From Shimia marina (lineage in GTDB: Bacteria; Pseudomonadota; Alphaproteobacteria; Rhodobacterales; Rhodobacteraceae), in NCBI RefSeq assembly GCF_001458175.1, contig NZ_CYPW01000008.1:62001-126000 (forward strand): a DNA stretch of 64,000 bases, written 5' to 3'. Both the position numbers and the translations under genes were made by a program. The notes beneath the pieces were generated by a model. The model made no database searches. It was not told the DNA's origin and saw only the letters and a list, made by a program, of their open reading frames with translations. Below, one piece after another: positions 1 through 8,302 of this stretch; within the stretch, counting starts at the first letter, position 1; each line of letters starts with the position of its first letter.

Positions 1-60
1 CTCGACAGTGCCGCTCCGGATGCTAATCTCGAACAGAATTCAAGAGGAAACGACAGATGA
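1..60 (+). CDS. 3' end of an upstream gene (partial)
   Basis: Frame 1 is open from the window edge to a TGA at 58-60 whose bases overlap the ATG of the next gene (ATGA), the usual arrangement for translational coupling. Only 19 codons are visible, so the family cannot be read. The paralogous DUF411 gene at 41985 follows an M23 peptidase gene, so an M23-type peptidase is a guess by analogy only. Confidence 0.4.
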   Translation, partial: LDSAAPDANLEQNSRGNDR

Positions 61-506
61 AACGACGTAGCTTTTTGCCGACCGGTGCTGCCGCCACAAT
101 CGCGCTCCCGGCCATGGCCGATGGCGGGCCCATCATCAAGGTTGTCAAAACCCCGACCTGTGGATGCTGCACCGCCTGGGTCGATCATGTGAGGCAGGCC
201 GGGTTTCAAATCGAGGCCCAGGATGTCGACCAAGACACCCTTTACGCGCTGAAAGACAGGCTCCAGATCGCCCCGGAGCTGACCGGGTGCCACACCGCAG
301 TGGTCGGCGATTATTTCATTGAGGGCCATGTGCCGGCAGAAGACATCGCCCGGCTTCTCTCGGAGCAACCCACGGCGCGCGGGCTGAGCGTGCCGGGTAT
401 GCCGATGAGTTCCCCCGGTATGGGCGGTCCAGGTGCCGGAGACACCTTCGATACGCTGCTTGTCGGGCGCGATGGCGCGACATCGGTCTTTGCCAGTCAT
501 AGCTAG
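57..506 (+). CDS. DUF411 periplasmic metal-binding protein
   Basis: The 149-aa product opens with a short Tat/Sec-like leader (residues 1-21) and carries the DUF411 hallmarks: a C-G-C-C cluster at residues 35-38, a Cys-His pair at 78-79, an E-G-H-V-P motif near 89-93 and the G-x-P-G-M-P turn near the end. DUF411 proteins occur in copper and other metal resistance operons and are thought to bind metal in the periplasm. An AGAGGA Shine-Dalgarno lies about 10 nt before the ATG, which also overlaps the preceding stop. A second DUF411 protein is encoded at 41985; the two share the motif set but differ clearly in sequence. Confidence 0.85.
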   Translation: MKRRSFLPTGAAATIALPAMADGGPIIKVVKTPTCGCCTAWVDHVRQAGFQIEAQDVDQDTLYALKDRLQIAPELTGCHTAVVGDYFIEGHVPAEDIARLLSEQPTARGLSVPGMPMSSPGMGGPGAGDTFDTLLVGRDGATSVFASHS

Positions 507-1066
507 GCCAATCGGTAGGTCCCGCGGGACGGGTTTATGACTCGACCCGCTTCGACCAGCGCCCGCAGTGCGCGGTAGGTGGTTTCCTGCGTCAGCTGAA
601 GGCGCACAGCAAAATCAACAACGGTGCCATCCAGAAAACCCGCGACGATCCCCGCCATCACCCGATCCTCAGCGCGGCGGATGCCGACTATTTCCATGAT
701 TTGCCGGTGCGCCTGAACCTGTTGGGCCGCTAGGCACGCATAGGCCCGCGCGAAGTCCGGGTTTCCAAAAGCGGCGAGAACCGCGGATTTATCGATCCGG
801 ACCAACTCGCCTGCATCCATTATGATGGCATCGCAATGATAGCGCTCTGAAAAGACCGAGGCTTCAGCAAAGCTGGTCCCCGGTCCCGCCCTGTGAATGA
901 TGAGGCGCTCGCCATTCGGACCGACCCGCTCGAGATGCACACGCCCGCTCTTCAGCACATAAAGGCCACGGGTCCGTGTACCCTGTCGAAAGAGCACGTC
1001 GCCAGCGGCAACCGATTGCGGCGAAAGCGCAGTTGTCGGGAGGAGATCATAGGGTTCAGGCAACAT
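503..1066 (-). CDS. Crp/Fnr-family transcriptional regulator
   Basis: This 187-aa protein has a cyclic-nucleotide-binding-type beta barrel (about residues 15-100, including the G-x-x-F-A-E-A turn), a dimerisation helix and a winged HTH from about 130 (L-T-Q-E-T-T-Y-R-A-L-R recognition region). It lacks the N-terminal cysteine cluster of oxygen-sensing FNR, and the ligand is not evident. It converges on the DUF411 gene (4-nt overlap of stops) and diverges from the gene at 1143. A perfect dyad overlaps its start codon, suggesting autoregulation and control of the divergent genes. Confidence 0.85.
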   Translation of the reverse strand: MLPEPYDLLPTTALSPQSVAAGDVLFRQGTRTRGLYVLKSGRVHLERVGPNGERLIIHRAGPGTSFAEASVFSERYHCDAIIMDAGELVRIDKSAVLAAFGNPDFARAYACLAAQQVQAHRQIMEIVGIRRAEDRVMAGIVAGFLDGTVVDFAVRLQLTQETTYRALRALVEAGRVINPSRGTYRLA

Positions 1067-1082
1067 ATGATCGAAGTCATAT
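1065..1082. promoter_or_regulatory. Candidate Crp/Fnr-type operator dyad
   Basis: ATATGA and TCATAT form a perfect inverted repeat separated by six bases, overlapping the start codon of the Crp-like gene and lying 60 bp before the divergent gene. Arm length and spacing resemble Crp/Fnr-family operators, although the bases are not the canonical FNR or CRP box. A related dyad (CCATAT-G-ATATGG, 1767-1779) overlaps the start of petA. Confidence 0.5.
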
Positions 1083-1142
1083 TCTAGAGCAGGCCTGCGT
1101 GCTAGGAAAAATCGGTATCGTGCCGTTCAAGAGGATCCCGCC

Positions 1143-1667
1143 ATGCGCCTTGTTGCTCTTCTGTTTGCCCTGTCTTTGTCGGGGCCCGTCGCGGCCCAGC
1201 ACAGCCATTCTGCGACCGGGCATGCGATGCCAAATCCGCAGGAAACCGGACAATCGGCATTTGCCGCCATGGCCGAGATCGTGGCGCTATTGCGCGCCGA
1301 TCCGGAAACCGATTGGGCGAATGTCGATATTGCAGCTCTGAGGCGACATCTCGTGGACATGGAACTTATAACGATGGAGGCCGAGGTTACCCGCAGTGTG
1401 CGGCCCGCCGGTATCCGGTTCGAAATCCGGGGGGCACCGCGCGTCCTCGAAGCCATTCGCGCCATGGTGCCTGCCCATGCGCCTTTTTTGGCGGCCGAGA
1501 CAGGTTGGGCAGTCACGACAGAGGAGCTTGGTGATGGTGTTGCCCTCGTCGTTGATGGCGATACCGACCAGATACAGGGTCTTGGGTTCTTCGGGCTGAT
1601 GACCATCGGCGCGCATCACCAAGAGCATCATCTCATGATGGCAAAAGGTGCACCGCCCCATGACTGA
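1143..1667 (+). CDS. Periplasmic protein of unknown function, His-rich ends
   Basis: The 174-aa product begins with a clear Sec signal peptide (about residues 1-18, cleavage after A-A-Q). The mature N-terminus (H-S-H-S-A-T-G-H) and the C-terminus (A-H-H-Q-E-H-H) are rich in histidine and methionine, as in periplasmic metal-binding proteins. I do not recognise a named family. AGAGGA sits 7 nt upstream of the ATG. The gene is divergent from the Crp-like regulator and co-directional with petA 108 nt downstream, so it may belong to the same regulated unit. Confidence 0.7.
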   Translation: MRLVALLFALSLSGPVAAQHSHSATGHAMPNPQETGQSAFAAMAEIVALLRADPETDWANVDIAALRRHLVDMELITMEAEVTRSVRPAGIRFEIRGAPRVLEAIRAMVPAHAPFLAAETGWAVTTEELGDGVALVVDGDTDQIQGLGFFGLMTIGAHHQEHHLMMAKGAPPHD

Positions 1668-1775
1668 ATCGATGATCGGCCACAGTTTCTTTGCGACAGC
1701 CCCTGGTTGGCAGACAAAACGTTACAAAACCTGCGTTGACCTTCCGGCGCAGGAAGGTTGCACACTCCATATGAT

Positions 1776-2333
1776 ATGGAAGCGTCTGATGACACTCAAC
1801 GCAGGGATTTCCTGTATTTTGCCACTGCTGGCGCGGGCGTGGTCGTCTCCGGTGCGGCGCTCTGGCCGCTGATCAATCAGATGAACCCTTCGGCGGATGT
1901 GCGCGCTCTGGCGACGATTTCGGTGGATATCTCCGGGCTCGCGGAAGGCACGCAACTGACCGTCAATTGGCGCGGAAAGCCCGTCTTCATCCGCCACCGA
2001 ACGCAAGCTGAGATGGCCCAGGCGCGTGAAGAGGCGGTCTCTGCCTTGCCGGACACCGATGCGCGCAATCCCAATCTTCCCGGCGAGGCCACAGCCCTGG
2101 ATGAGAACCGCGCCATTCCGGGCCATGACGCCTTTTTGGTGATGATCGGTGTCTGCACGCATTTGGGATGTGTTCCGCTAGGCGATGGTGCAGGTGATTT
2201 CGGGGGATGGTTCTGTCCGTGCCACGGGTCGCATTATGATACCGCAGGACGTATTCGCAAAGGGCCCGCGCCGGAGAACCTGCACATTCCACCTCTGGCC
2301 TTGTCCGACAACATGGTGCTGACGCTCGGGTGA
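1776..2333 (+). CDS. petA: Rieske iron-sulfur subunit of cytochrome bc1 (orphan copy)
   Basis: The 185-aa protein has the Rhodobacter-type bc1 Rieske layout: a twin-arginine motif (R-R-D-F-L-Y) before one membrane helix, then the 2Fe-2S domain with C127-T-H129-L-G-C132 and C147-P-C149-H150. C127, H129, C147 and H150 are the cluster ligands and C132/C149 the disulfide. It would transfer electrons from quinol to cytochrome c1 at the periplasmic face. No cytochrome b or c1 gene follows, so it is an isolated copy. I chose ATG 1776 because it aligns with known PetA N-termini; TTG 1758 is an alternative and neither has ideally spaced SD. Confidence 0.9.
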   Translation: MEASDDTQRRDFLYFATAGAGVVVSGAALWPLINQMNPSADVRALATISVDISGLAEGTQLTVNWRGKPVFIRHRTQAEMAQAREEAVSALPDTDARNPNLPGEATALDENRAIPGHDAFLVMIGVCTHLGCVPLGDGAGDFGGWFCPCHGSHYDTAGRIRKGPAPENLHIPPLALSDNMVLTLG

Positions 2334-2403
2334 CGCACTTCAATGGCTGACCATATATTTTCAGCCTGAATTCAGAGCATAATTCAGATGGTTGCCGGTA
2401 AGC

Positions 2404-3471
2404 TTAGTGTGCAATACACCACATACGATATCGCCCGTGCCCAGTCACCTCGCGGATCAAACCGCTTTCTTCCATCCACGCCAGATTTCGCTGAACAGCG
2501 GAGCGACTAGCTTTGGTTATTGCCTCAGCCATTGGGGCGGAGACCAGAGGCCACCCCGTGAGAACCTTTCGCAAGGCGGCTGGCGTCCGACCAAACAGTT
2601 GCTCCATGACGTTTTCTGCCCGCCCGTTCCACGCTTCAATATCATCAAGCGTTCGCATCGCCGCCAGAATTGCGCTGTTCATCCCATCCAACCAGCGTGG
2701 CAAGCGTTCGGCTGGCAAACCCGACACACGTAGCCCCCCTGCCCCGCCCAAGGCGAGCGGCGCGAAGATGGCGCCGCTTCCATCGCTGGCCGCGATCCTG
2801 GATGCGGTGACGGCGGCTTCCATCTGATTGCCGTGCTGTCCGAGGCCGGCCAGGCTCCAGAGATGAAAGCCCATGCAAGCCCGCGTGATTGGGTGGAGTT
2901 GGGCTGCTGCCGCCATTACGTCCAACCATCCGCCCGCGCGATCTTCGAAACGCTCAGCGCTGCCTTCAATGTTCTCGGGATCCCGGCGGTCCAGGAAAGC
3001 CGCCAAGTCAGCCTTCGGTCCGGGACCGCCTGTCAGGCGCCGAACAGCCCATCCAACTCTTGCAAGGGCGTATTGGTCATCCTGTGCACCTGATAGCCGC
3101 ATCGATATCCAGAGCGCCAGACGATCAGAGCTCACCCTATCCCCTGCGAACCAGCTGAGGTTCGCTGCCTCGATCAAAGCGAGGCGATGCCGCCAGCCTT
3201 TGGGGCCGCGCAGCAGCCGGTCATCCAGAGCACCCAGACGTCCAGCCACGCGTGCCAGTCGCGCAGCGTGAACGCTTTCTGCCTTCGCCCAGTCTTCGAT
3301 GACGGCAGTGTCTGGCGGTTCCGCTCGCGGCCCGGGAGGCAAATCATCTGGTTCTTCTTCGGGTGGTCCCGGCAGAAACCAGAGATCCTCTTCGTGAGCC
3401 TCTTCATCCTCCTCGTTAGTGATGATGGGGTCATTGATATTATCCGTAAAAGCGGATGCTTGCGTCTTCAT
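2404..3471 (-). CDS. DUF1612/HTH plasmid protein (RHE_PE00001-like)
   Basis: The 355-aa protein has a very acidic, proline-rich N-terminus (residues 15-55), a central region containing the W-x-x-R-L-A-L-x-E-A and A-x-R-x-G-W-A-V-R-R-L signatures that I associate with DUF1612, and a C-terminal winged HTH (about 295-350, with S-R-S-A-V-Q-R-N-L as recognition helix). Such proteins are common on alphaproteobacterial plasmids; their function is unknown, but the HTH suggests DNA binding. It is divergent from the serine recombinase gene, sharing the 227-bp intergenic region that carries the half-site cluster. Confidence 0.65.
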   Translation of the reverse strand: MKTQASAFTDNINDPIITNEEDEEAHEEDLWFLPGPPEEEPDDLPPGPRAEPPDTAVIEDWAKAESVHAARLARVAGRLGALDDRLLRGPKGWRHRLALIEAANLSWFAGDRVSSDRLALWISMRLSGAQDDQYALARVGWAVRRLTGGPGPKADLAAFLDRRDPENIEGSAERFEDRAGGWLDVMAAAAQLHPITRACMGFHLWSLAGLGQHGNQMEAAVTASRIAASDGSGAIFAPLALGGAGGLRVSGLPAERLPRWLDGMNSAILAAMRTLDDIEAWNGRAENVMEQLFGRTPAALRKVLTGWPLVSAPMAEAITKASRSAVQRNLAWMEESGLIREVTGHGRYRMWCIAH

Positions 3472-3643
3472 GTGTGCAAAATACTGTTCTTTTGCACATT
3501 ACCCAAGTGATTTTTTTGGCGGTTGCCTTCGTTCTTTATATTGTACGCGCGCGCAACTGCCGGTGAAATCTCTCAGATCGCACTCAGCGCAAGGAAATCA
3601 AGGGTTTTTGGACGAGCGCGACGAGAGAGCACCTACTTGCATT

Positions 3644-3688
3644 CGTTTACAAACGGTCGTTTAGTAACGGTATATGAAATTGCAAACG
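3644..3688. repeat. Cluster of CGTTT/AAACG half-sites (possible res site)
   Basis: Within 45 bp just upstream of the recombinase start, CGTTT occurs at 3644 and 3658 and AAACG at 3651 and 3684, with a shortened AACG at 3666, forming overlapping inverted repeats. Small serine recombinases usually bind multi-subsite res sites beside their gene, which also serve as operators. The assignment is by position and symmetry only. Confidence 0.45.
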
Positions 3689-3698
3689 GCCGATTTTC

Positions 3699-4580
3699 AT
3701 GCCCCTGATAGGCTACGCCCGCGTATCGACAGAGGATCAGACCCCCCTGCCCCAGTCTGAGGCCCTGCAAACTGCGGGCTGTGCCGAGATCTTTGAAGAG
3801 CACGCCTCAGGCGGCAATCGCGCGCGTCCTGTACTCGCGCGTTTGCTCGAACGCGTTCAGAGCGGCGATACGCTGGTCGTTGTGCGGATCGACCGGCTTG
3901 CGCGGTCTCTGTCGCACTTGCTGGAGGTGATCGAACGTCTGGAGGCCAAGGGAGCGTTCTTTCGTTCCATTCAGGACCCGATCGACACCGGATCCCCTCA
4001 AGGAAAATTCACATTGCAGGTTCTGGGCGCCGCGGCCGAGTTCGAGCGCGCGCTGATACGTGAGCGCACAAAGGCCGGGCTTGCCTCTGCGCGCGCCAAA
4101 GGGCGCGTTGGTGGCAATCCTGGGCTTCGCACCAAAGACCCCGACGCGCTGCGCAAGGTGCGGCTGGCACGACAGGACGGCTACATGGAGCGCCTGAACG
4201 AAACCGCGCAGGATTGGGTGCCCCACGTGCGACGCCTACGGCCGGATATGGCCTGGGAAGATGTTTTGCGAATCATTAATGGCCCCCTGCCCCACGACCG
4301 GCACTGGACCCAAAGCCGCCTACTTCGTGCTGTGAAAGCCTATGTCCGCGACGGGTTTCTACCAGATGAAGTCCTTGGCCGCGCCGGACGCCGCGAAACC
4401 GATGACCGCCTGCCGGCTATCGTGGCTGCCATCAAAGGCTCGGACCCCGAAATCACACTGCAGGCGATCTGCGACCGGCTAGAATCGATGCGTGAGCGCA
4501 CCCCTCGAGGCCGCACTAGCTGGCAGCCGTCTTCGGTCAAAATGCTGCTTGAGCGTGCGAAAAAGTTGGGGCTCCTGTGA
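3699..4580 (+). CDS. Serine recombinase (resolvase/invertase family)
   Basis: The N-terminal catalytic domain begins I-G-Y-A-R-V-S10 and continues with the V-x-R-I-D-R-L-A-R-S motif and the long E helix; S10 is the nucleophile. The C-terminal portion (about residues 145-293) is longer than the HTH of a typical 185-aa resolvase and has no named domain that I recognise. On a repABC plasmid the likely role is multimer resolution, with the adjacent half-sites as res. No strong SD precedes the ATG. Confidence 0.9.
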   Translation: MPLIGYARVSTEDQTPLPQSEALQTAGCAEIFEEHASGGNRARPVLARLLERVQSGDTLVVVRIDRLARSLSHLLEVIERLEAKGAFFRSIQDPIDTGSPQGKFTLQVLGAAAEFERALIRERTKAGLASARAKGRVGGNPGLRTKDPDALRKVRLARQDGYMERLNETAQDWVPHVRRLRPDMAWEDVLRIINGPLPHDRHWTQSRLLRAVKAYVRDGFLPDEVLGRAGRRETDDRLPAIVAAIKGSDPEITLQAICDRLESMRERTPRGRTSWQPSSVKMLLERAKKLGLL

Positions 4581-4630
4581 ACACGACACTTGTGTTGGCC
4601 TAACGGATTGCCACTAAATCTAGAAAGTGC

Positions 4631-4659
4631 TTGCACGAATCTGGCTGGTCGGGCAATAG
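4631..4659 (+). promoter_or_regulatory. Possible repABC promoter
   Basis: TTGCAC and CAATAG are separated by 17 bp, about 55 nt before the repA start. Downstream a direct repeat AACGCGC occurs twice (near 4672 and 4690), a possible RepA/RepB operator. The hexamers are weak matches. Confidence 0.35.
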
Positions 4660-4714
4660 TCTCGAAAAATAACGCGCGGTCACATAAAAAACGCGCCCAC
4701 GGATCGGGGCAGAC

Positions 4715-5908
4715 ATGAGCGAAGCAGAACAGGATCTAGATATCGCGATCGGGCACTACGCGGAACTTCTCGCGTCGAACCTGCATGCTCAGCGCGCTGC
4801 GCACTTCCCACCGGATGCAAAGAAGGTGATGCGCACTTTGACCAGCGGCGAAGCTGCTGAGCTCCTTGGCGTCGACCATACCTATCTTCGGAAGCTTCAT
4901 CGAGAAGGAAAGATCGTTGACGTCGAGACGACGGCGGGAAGTCATCGCCGCTATACGCTCGACGATATCTGGGAAATCCGGCAGACGCTTGAAGGAAACG
5001 CAAAAAGGTCTGGAACTTACGTGCCTGGGCGTCGCGACGGTGACGAGCTTCAGGTCATTTCAGTGGTGAACTTCAAGGGCGGAAGCGGCAAAACGACGAC
5101 GTCTGCTCACCTCGCTCAGCGCTTGGCGCTCAAGGGGTACAGAGTTCTTGCGATCGATCTCGACCCCCAAGCATCTCTTTCGGCTCTTCACGGAATCCAG
5201 CCAGAACTCGACCTCATGGAGGGCGGAACCCTCTATGATGCCGTTCGCTACGACGATCCGGTTCCGATCTCCGAAGTGATCCGCAAGACTTACATTCGCG
5301 GCCTTGATCTCATCCCAGGCAACCTTGAACTCATGGAGTTCGAGCACGAGACGCCTGCTGCTATCCAGCGAGGCGGAGCGAAAGCGTTCTTCGCGAGAGT
5401 TCATGACGCACTCGATAGTGTTGAAGCGAACTACGACATTGTTGTGATCGACTGCCCGCCGCAGCTTGGTTTCTTGACGATGTCAGCACTTTCCGCGTCC
5501 TCGGGCGTCCTCGTGACGGTTCACCCGCAGATGCTTGACCTTATGTCGATGTCCCAATTCCTGCGAATGACGGCGGATCTCCTGGGAGTAATCAGGGATG
5601 CAGGCGCAAATCTGCGCTTCGATTGGCTGCGCTTCTTGCCAACGCGATACAAAGTCGGCGACGCGCCACAAACCGAAGTCATCGCCTTCATTCGCGGGCT
5701 GTTTGGGAGGTCGGTCCTGACCAATCACATGGTTGAATCGACCGCAATTTCTGATGCCGGCTTGACCAAGCAAACGCTCTACGAAGCTGACAAGAGGGAC
5801 TTCACGCGTCAGACGTTTGATCGTGCGATCGAATCTATGAACGCAGTGAACGATGAGATCGCTGAAATCATCCAGAACACATGGGGGCGGAATGGCAAGA
5901 AAGCCTAA
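4715..5908 (+). CDS. repA: Plasmid partition ATPase RepA (ParA family)
   Basis: The 397-aa protein has an N-terminal MerR-like HTH (about residues 44-92, T-S-G-E-A-A-E-L-L-G) and a deviant Walker A ParA motif K121-G-G-S-G-K-T-T, followed by V-V-I-D-C-P-P-Q-L-G. This is the type Ib ParA arrangement of repABC plasmids: RepA moves plasmid copies on the nucleoid and represses the operon through its HTH. repB starts inside its 3' end (17-nt overlap), so the two are translationally coupled. Confidence 0.95.
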   Translation: MSEAEQDLDIAIGHYAELLASNLHAQRAAHFPPDAKKVMRTLTSGEAAELLGVDHTYLRKLHREGKIVDVETTAGSHRRYTLDDIWEIRQTLEGNAKRSGTYVPGRRDGDELQVISVVNFKGGSGKTTTSAHLAQRLALKGYRVLAIDLDPQASLSALHGIQPELDLMEGGTLYDAVRYDDPVPISEVIRKTYIRGLDLIPGNLELMEFEHETPAAIQRGGAKAFFARVHDALDSVEANYDIVVIDCPPQLGFLTMSALSASSGVLVTVHPQMLDLMSMSQFLRMTADLLGVIRDAGANLRFDWLRFLPTRYKVGDAPQTEVIAFIRGLFGRSVLTNHMVESTAISDAGLTKQTLYEADKRDFTRQTFDRAIESMNAVNDEIAEIIQNTWGRNGKKA

Positions 5909-6821
5909 ACTTGGCCTGCCGCTGCAGACCCTTCGCAACGCTCCTGACGCTCTTGAAGGGCGCCGACTGCGTGGCGGTGTTTTTGAGATCGATCCGGCGC
6001 AGATTGTTACCGAAGGACGGTTGGATGACAGGCTTCAGATTGAAGTTGAGGGCCTGAAGAACTCTATTTCCAAGAACGGTCAGCGTGTGCCTGTCTTGGT
6101 CCGCCCACTGGAAGGCGATCGCTACAACCTGATCTATGGCCGCAGACGCTTAGAGGCATGTAGCGAACTCGGTATCAAAGTTCGAGCCATCGTCACAGAG
6201 GTTGAGGGTGATCAAGCGCTTCGAGATCAGCTTCTCGAGAACCAAGAGCGTCGTGATCTGAGCTTTATTGAGCGTGCGCTCGTTGCGACGGCACTTCTGG
6301 ACGGTGATCATTTGGAAGGGGCTGAGCGCACCAATCGAGGTGTCGCCGAAGTCCTTAACCTCCACGAAGCTGGGGTTTCACAACTCTTGAGTGTCGTTCG
6401 GACGGTCGGCGAAGAACTCATCCAGGCAATTGGTGCGGCTCCCGGGATTGGTCGCCCGAGATGGGAAGAGCTCAAAAAGGCTTTGGGTGCCTACGACGGT
6501 GATCGAGACCAACTGCAAGCCGTAGCTCATGCAGCTAAGTCCGAAAAATCCGGCTCGGTCGATGAGGTTTCTGAGCGTGCGTTTCTCGCAGTTCTGGCAG
6601 CTGCGAAGAGCGCAGAGAAGAAAGCAAGCCCGTCTAGAAAAGGCGTGCCTGCTTTGGCGATCCCCGGTGTCGGAGCTGCGACGGTCAAGACCGGCCGCCA
6701 AGGCAAGCAGCTTAAACTCGATCTGACGACGGATGAACCTGATTTTATCAGCTGGTTGGAGGGCAATGCCCCAAAGCTGATTACCGAGCTTCATGAGCGC
6801 TGGAAGCGTTCAGAAGACTGA
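5892..6821 (+). CDS. repB: Partition protein RepB (ParB family)
   Basis: The protein has the ParB N-terminal domain (from about residue 35), with I-x-x-N-G-Q-R-V-P-V-L-V-R, Y-x-L-I-Y-G-R-R-R and L-L-E-N-Q-E-R-R-D-L-S, then a central HTH and a C-terminal dimerisation region. It binds parS, probably the two palindromes after repC, and loads RepA. I chose the ATG at 5892, giving M-A-R-K-P and overlapping the repA stop, over an upstream in-frame ATG at 5853 that lies deep inside repA. Length (309 aa) is normal for RepB. Confidence 0.93.
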   Translation: MARKPKLGLPLQTLRNAPDALEGRRLRGGVFEIDPAQIVTEGRLDDRLQIEVEGLKNSISKNGQRVPVLVRPLEGDRYNLIYGRRRLEACSELGIKVRAIVTEVEGDQALRDQLLENQERRDLSFIERALVATALLDGDHLEGAERTNRGVAEVLNLHEAGVSQLLSVVRTVGEELIQAIGAAPGIGRPRWEELKKALGAYDGDRDQLQAVAHAAKSEKSGSVDEVSERAFLAVLAAAKSAEKKASPSRKGVPALAIPGVGAATVKTGRQGKQLKLDLTTDEPDFISWLEGNAPKLITELHERWKRSED

Positions 6822-6858
6822 GGAAGAGCAACCAACAAGAAGGAGGCACGATACAGGC

Positions 6859-6930
6859 AAAAAGAAAAAGGCCCCGAGAAGCTAGCTTCACGAGACCTTT
6901 GTAAGGTTTCGCACCGGGATCAGCCCGCTA
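6859..6930 (-). ncRNA. Counter-transcribed antisense RNA of repABC (approximate ends)
   Basis: The 213-nt repB-repC spacer contains, read on the - strand, a long GC-rich stem-loop (about 6898 to 6871) followed at once by TTTTTCTTTTTG, a classic intrinsic terminator. repABC plasmids encode a small antisense RNA exactly here that represses repC translation and causes incompatibility. The 3' end is well supported by the terminator; the 5' end and promoter were not resolved. Confidence 0.7.
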
Positions 6931-7034
6931 CAAAATCTCAGTTTTCGCACCTCTGAATGTAGCGTTCTGGCCCCTACCCCGCAAGCGCAAAGCGATTCGC
7001 GGGCCCTAGAATTTTTGTCTTCGTGAACATTTTT

Positions 7035-8246
7035 ATGGATTACACACCAATTTCGCCGTTTATGCGGCCGATTTCGCACGGCCATTTGCGCGTCATCGAG
7101 CGACCCGAGGCATCTGTTCCGGCCAGACCCGTTAACAAGTGGGAACTCCTGCGCGAGCTCTCCAAGGCGCAAGCGGCCTTTGGCGTGTCAGAACGTGATT
7201 TGACTGTTTTGCAGGGGCTCCTCAGCTTCTTTCCAGACGATGCACTTGGCGGGAACGCCGAGATGGTAGTCTTCCCCTCGAACAAGGCGATCTGTGAGCG
7301 CCTGAATGGTATGCCCTGCTCCACTATGCGTCGTCACCTCGCGCGTCTTGTCGAGGCTGGCTTGCTCCAGCGGCGTGATAGCCCCAATGGAAAGCGCTAC
7401 GTCCGCAAGCACGGCGAAGAGCGCGTCGCCTTTGGCTTCGATCTTTCCCCGCTCTACTGCCAGTCCGAGGAGATAGCACGGGCGGCAGAGGCCGTACGTG
7501 AGGCTGAGGAGCGCGTCAGGCGTCTGAGAGAGGTCGTAAGCCTCATGCGGCGTGATCTCACGGCCCTCGCAGAGTTCGGAGACGAGATGCAGCCAGGCCT
7601 AGGCTTCTGGGATCAGCTTCGCGACAAGGCTGCCCTCACAGCCCGCGCGCTTCGCCGCAAGCTTTCAATTGAGGACCTTGCGGCCTATCGAGCCGACCTT
7701 GAAGCTCTCCTTGACCAGGCACGCAACATCATTGATGGCCCTGAAACAGAAGAAATGAACACCAATGATGCCCAATCTGAGCGTCACCATCATAATTCAA
7801 ATAAAGAATCTATAGATCTTGAACCTGCTTTAGAAAAAAGCGGGGCGGCGGCGGGTGTGCCAGATGTGGATACGAATGAGCCGGTGGCTGACGTTGATGA
7901 ACAGGACACAAGACACCTGCCAAAGATCCCGCTCCACCTAGTGATCGCGGCATGTCCCTCGCTCAAGACCTTCTACCAAGGTGAGATCCGGCATTGGCAT
8001 CAGCTCTTCGATGCGGCGTGCCATGTGCGGCCAGCCATGGGGATCAGTGCGTCTGCATGGGAAGAAGCACAGCGGTTCATGGGTCCGGAGCAAGCGTCGA
8101 TCGTCGTTGCTGCCATGCTGGAACGCTTCGCCGACATAAGATCGCCTGGTGGATACTTGCGAGCTCTGACTACCAAAGCTGCGGCAGGCGAGTTTTCCTG
8201 TGGCCCAATGGTCATGGCATTGATTGGCCGGCGGAACGCGGCTTAA
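7035..8246 (+). CDS. repC: Replication initiator RepC
   Basis: The protein (403 aa from this start) shows RepC hallmarks: L-x-V-L-x-x-L-L-S-F-F-P near residue 60, a winged HTH (S-N-K-A-I-C-E-R-L-N-G-M-P-x-S-T-M-R-R-H-L), a coiled segment (about 150-175) and a C-terminal domain. RepC binds within its own gene, where repABC origins lie. I prefer ATG 7035, giving M-D-Y-T-P-I-S-P-F; GTG 7023 is the alternative. No good SD is visible, which fits control by the antisense RNA. The stop codon lies inside the first parS-like palindrome. Confidence 0.94.
   Translation: MDYTPISPFMRPISHGHLRVIERPEASVPARPVNKWELLRELSKAQAAFGVSERDLTVLQGLLSFFPDDALGGNAEMVVFPSNKAICERLNGMPCSTMRRHLARLVEAGLLQRRDSPNGKRYVRKHGEERVAFGFDLSPLYCQSEEIARAAEAVREAEERVRRLREVVSLMRRDLTALAEFGDEMQPGLGFWDQLRDKAALTARALRRKLSIEDLAAYRADLEALLDQARNIIDGPETEEMNTNDAQSERHHHNSNKESIDLEPALEKSGAAAGVPDVDTNEPVADVDEQDTRHLPKIPLHLVIAACPSLKTFYQGEIRHWHQLFDAACHVRPAMGISASAWEEAQRFMGPEQASIVVAAMLERFADIRSPGGYLRALTTKAAAGEFSCGPMVMALIGRRNAA
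7735..7860. other. AT-rich segment inside repC, probable oriV
   Basis: About 7755-7845 is markedly AT-rich (runs such as AATTCAAATAAAG and GAAAAAAG) against GC-rich flanks and encodes a low-complexity N/S/E/H linker of RepC. In characterised repABC plasmids the origin is within repC at such an AT-rich stretch. Confidence 0.6.
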
Positions 8247-8256
8247 CAGCTGTTAA
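8243..8256. other. parS-like palindrome, copy 1
   Basis: TTAACAGCTGTTAA is a perfect 14-bp palindrome with a central GC step; it contains the repC stop codon. It fits the general form of repABC parS sites (TT-N4-GC-N4-AA core). An identical copy lies 46 bp further on. Confidence 0.7.
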
Positions 8257-8288
8257 ACTCCGATCTCGTGCGGCTGGCATGGCATAAC

Positions 8289-8302
8289 TTAACAGCTGTT
8301 AA
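8289..8302. other. parS-like palindrome, copy 2
   Basis: This is a second exact copy of TTAACAGCTGTTAA. Two identical 14-bp palindromes with equal offset from the end of repC are unlikely by chance, and centromere sites downstream of repC are known in repABC plasmids. Confidence 0.7.
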
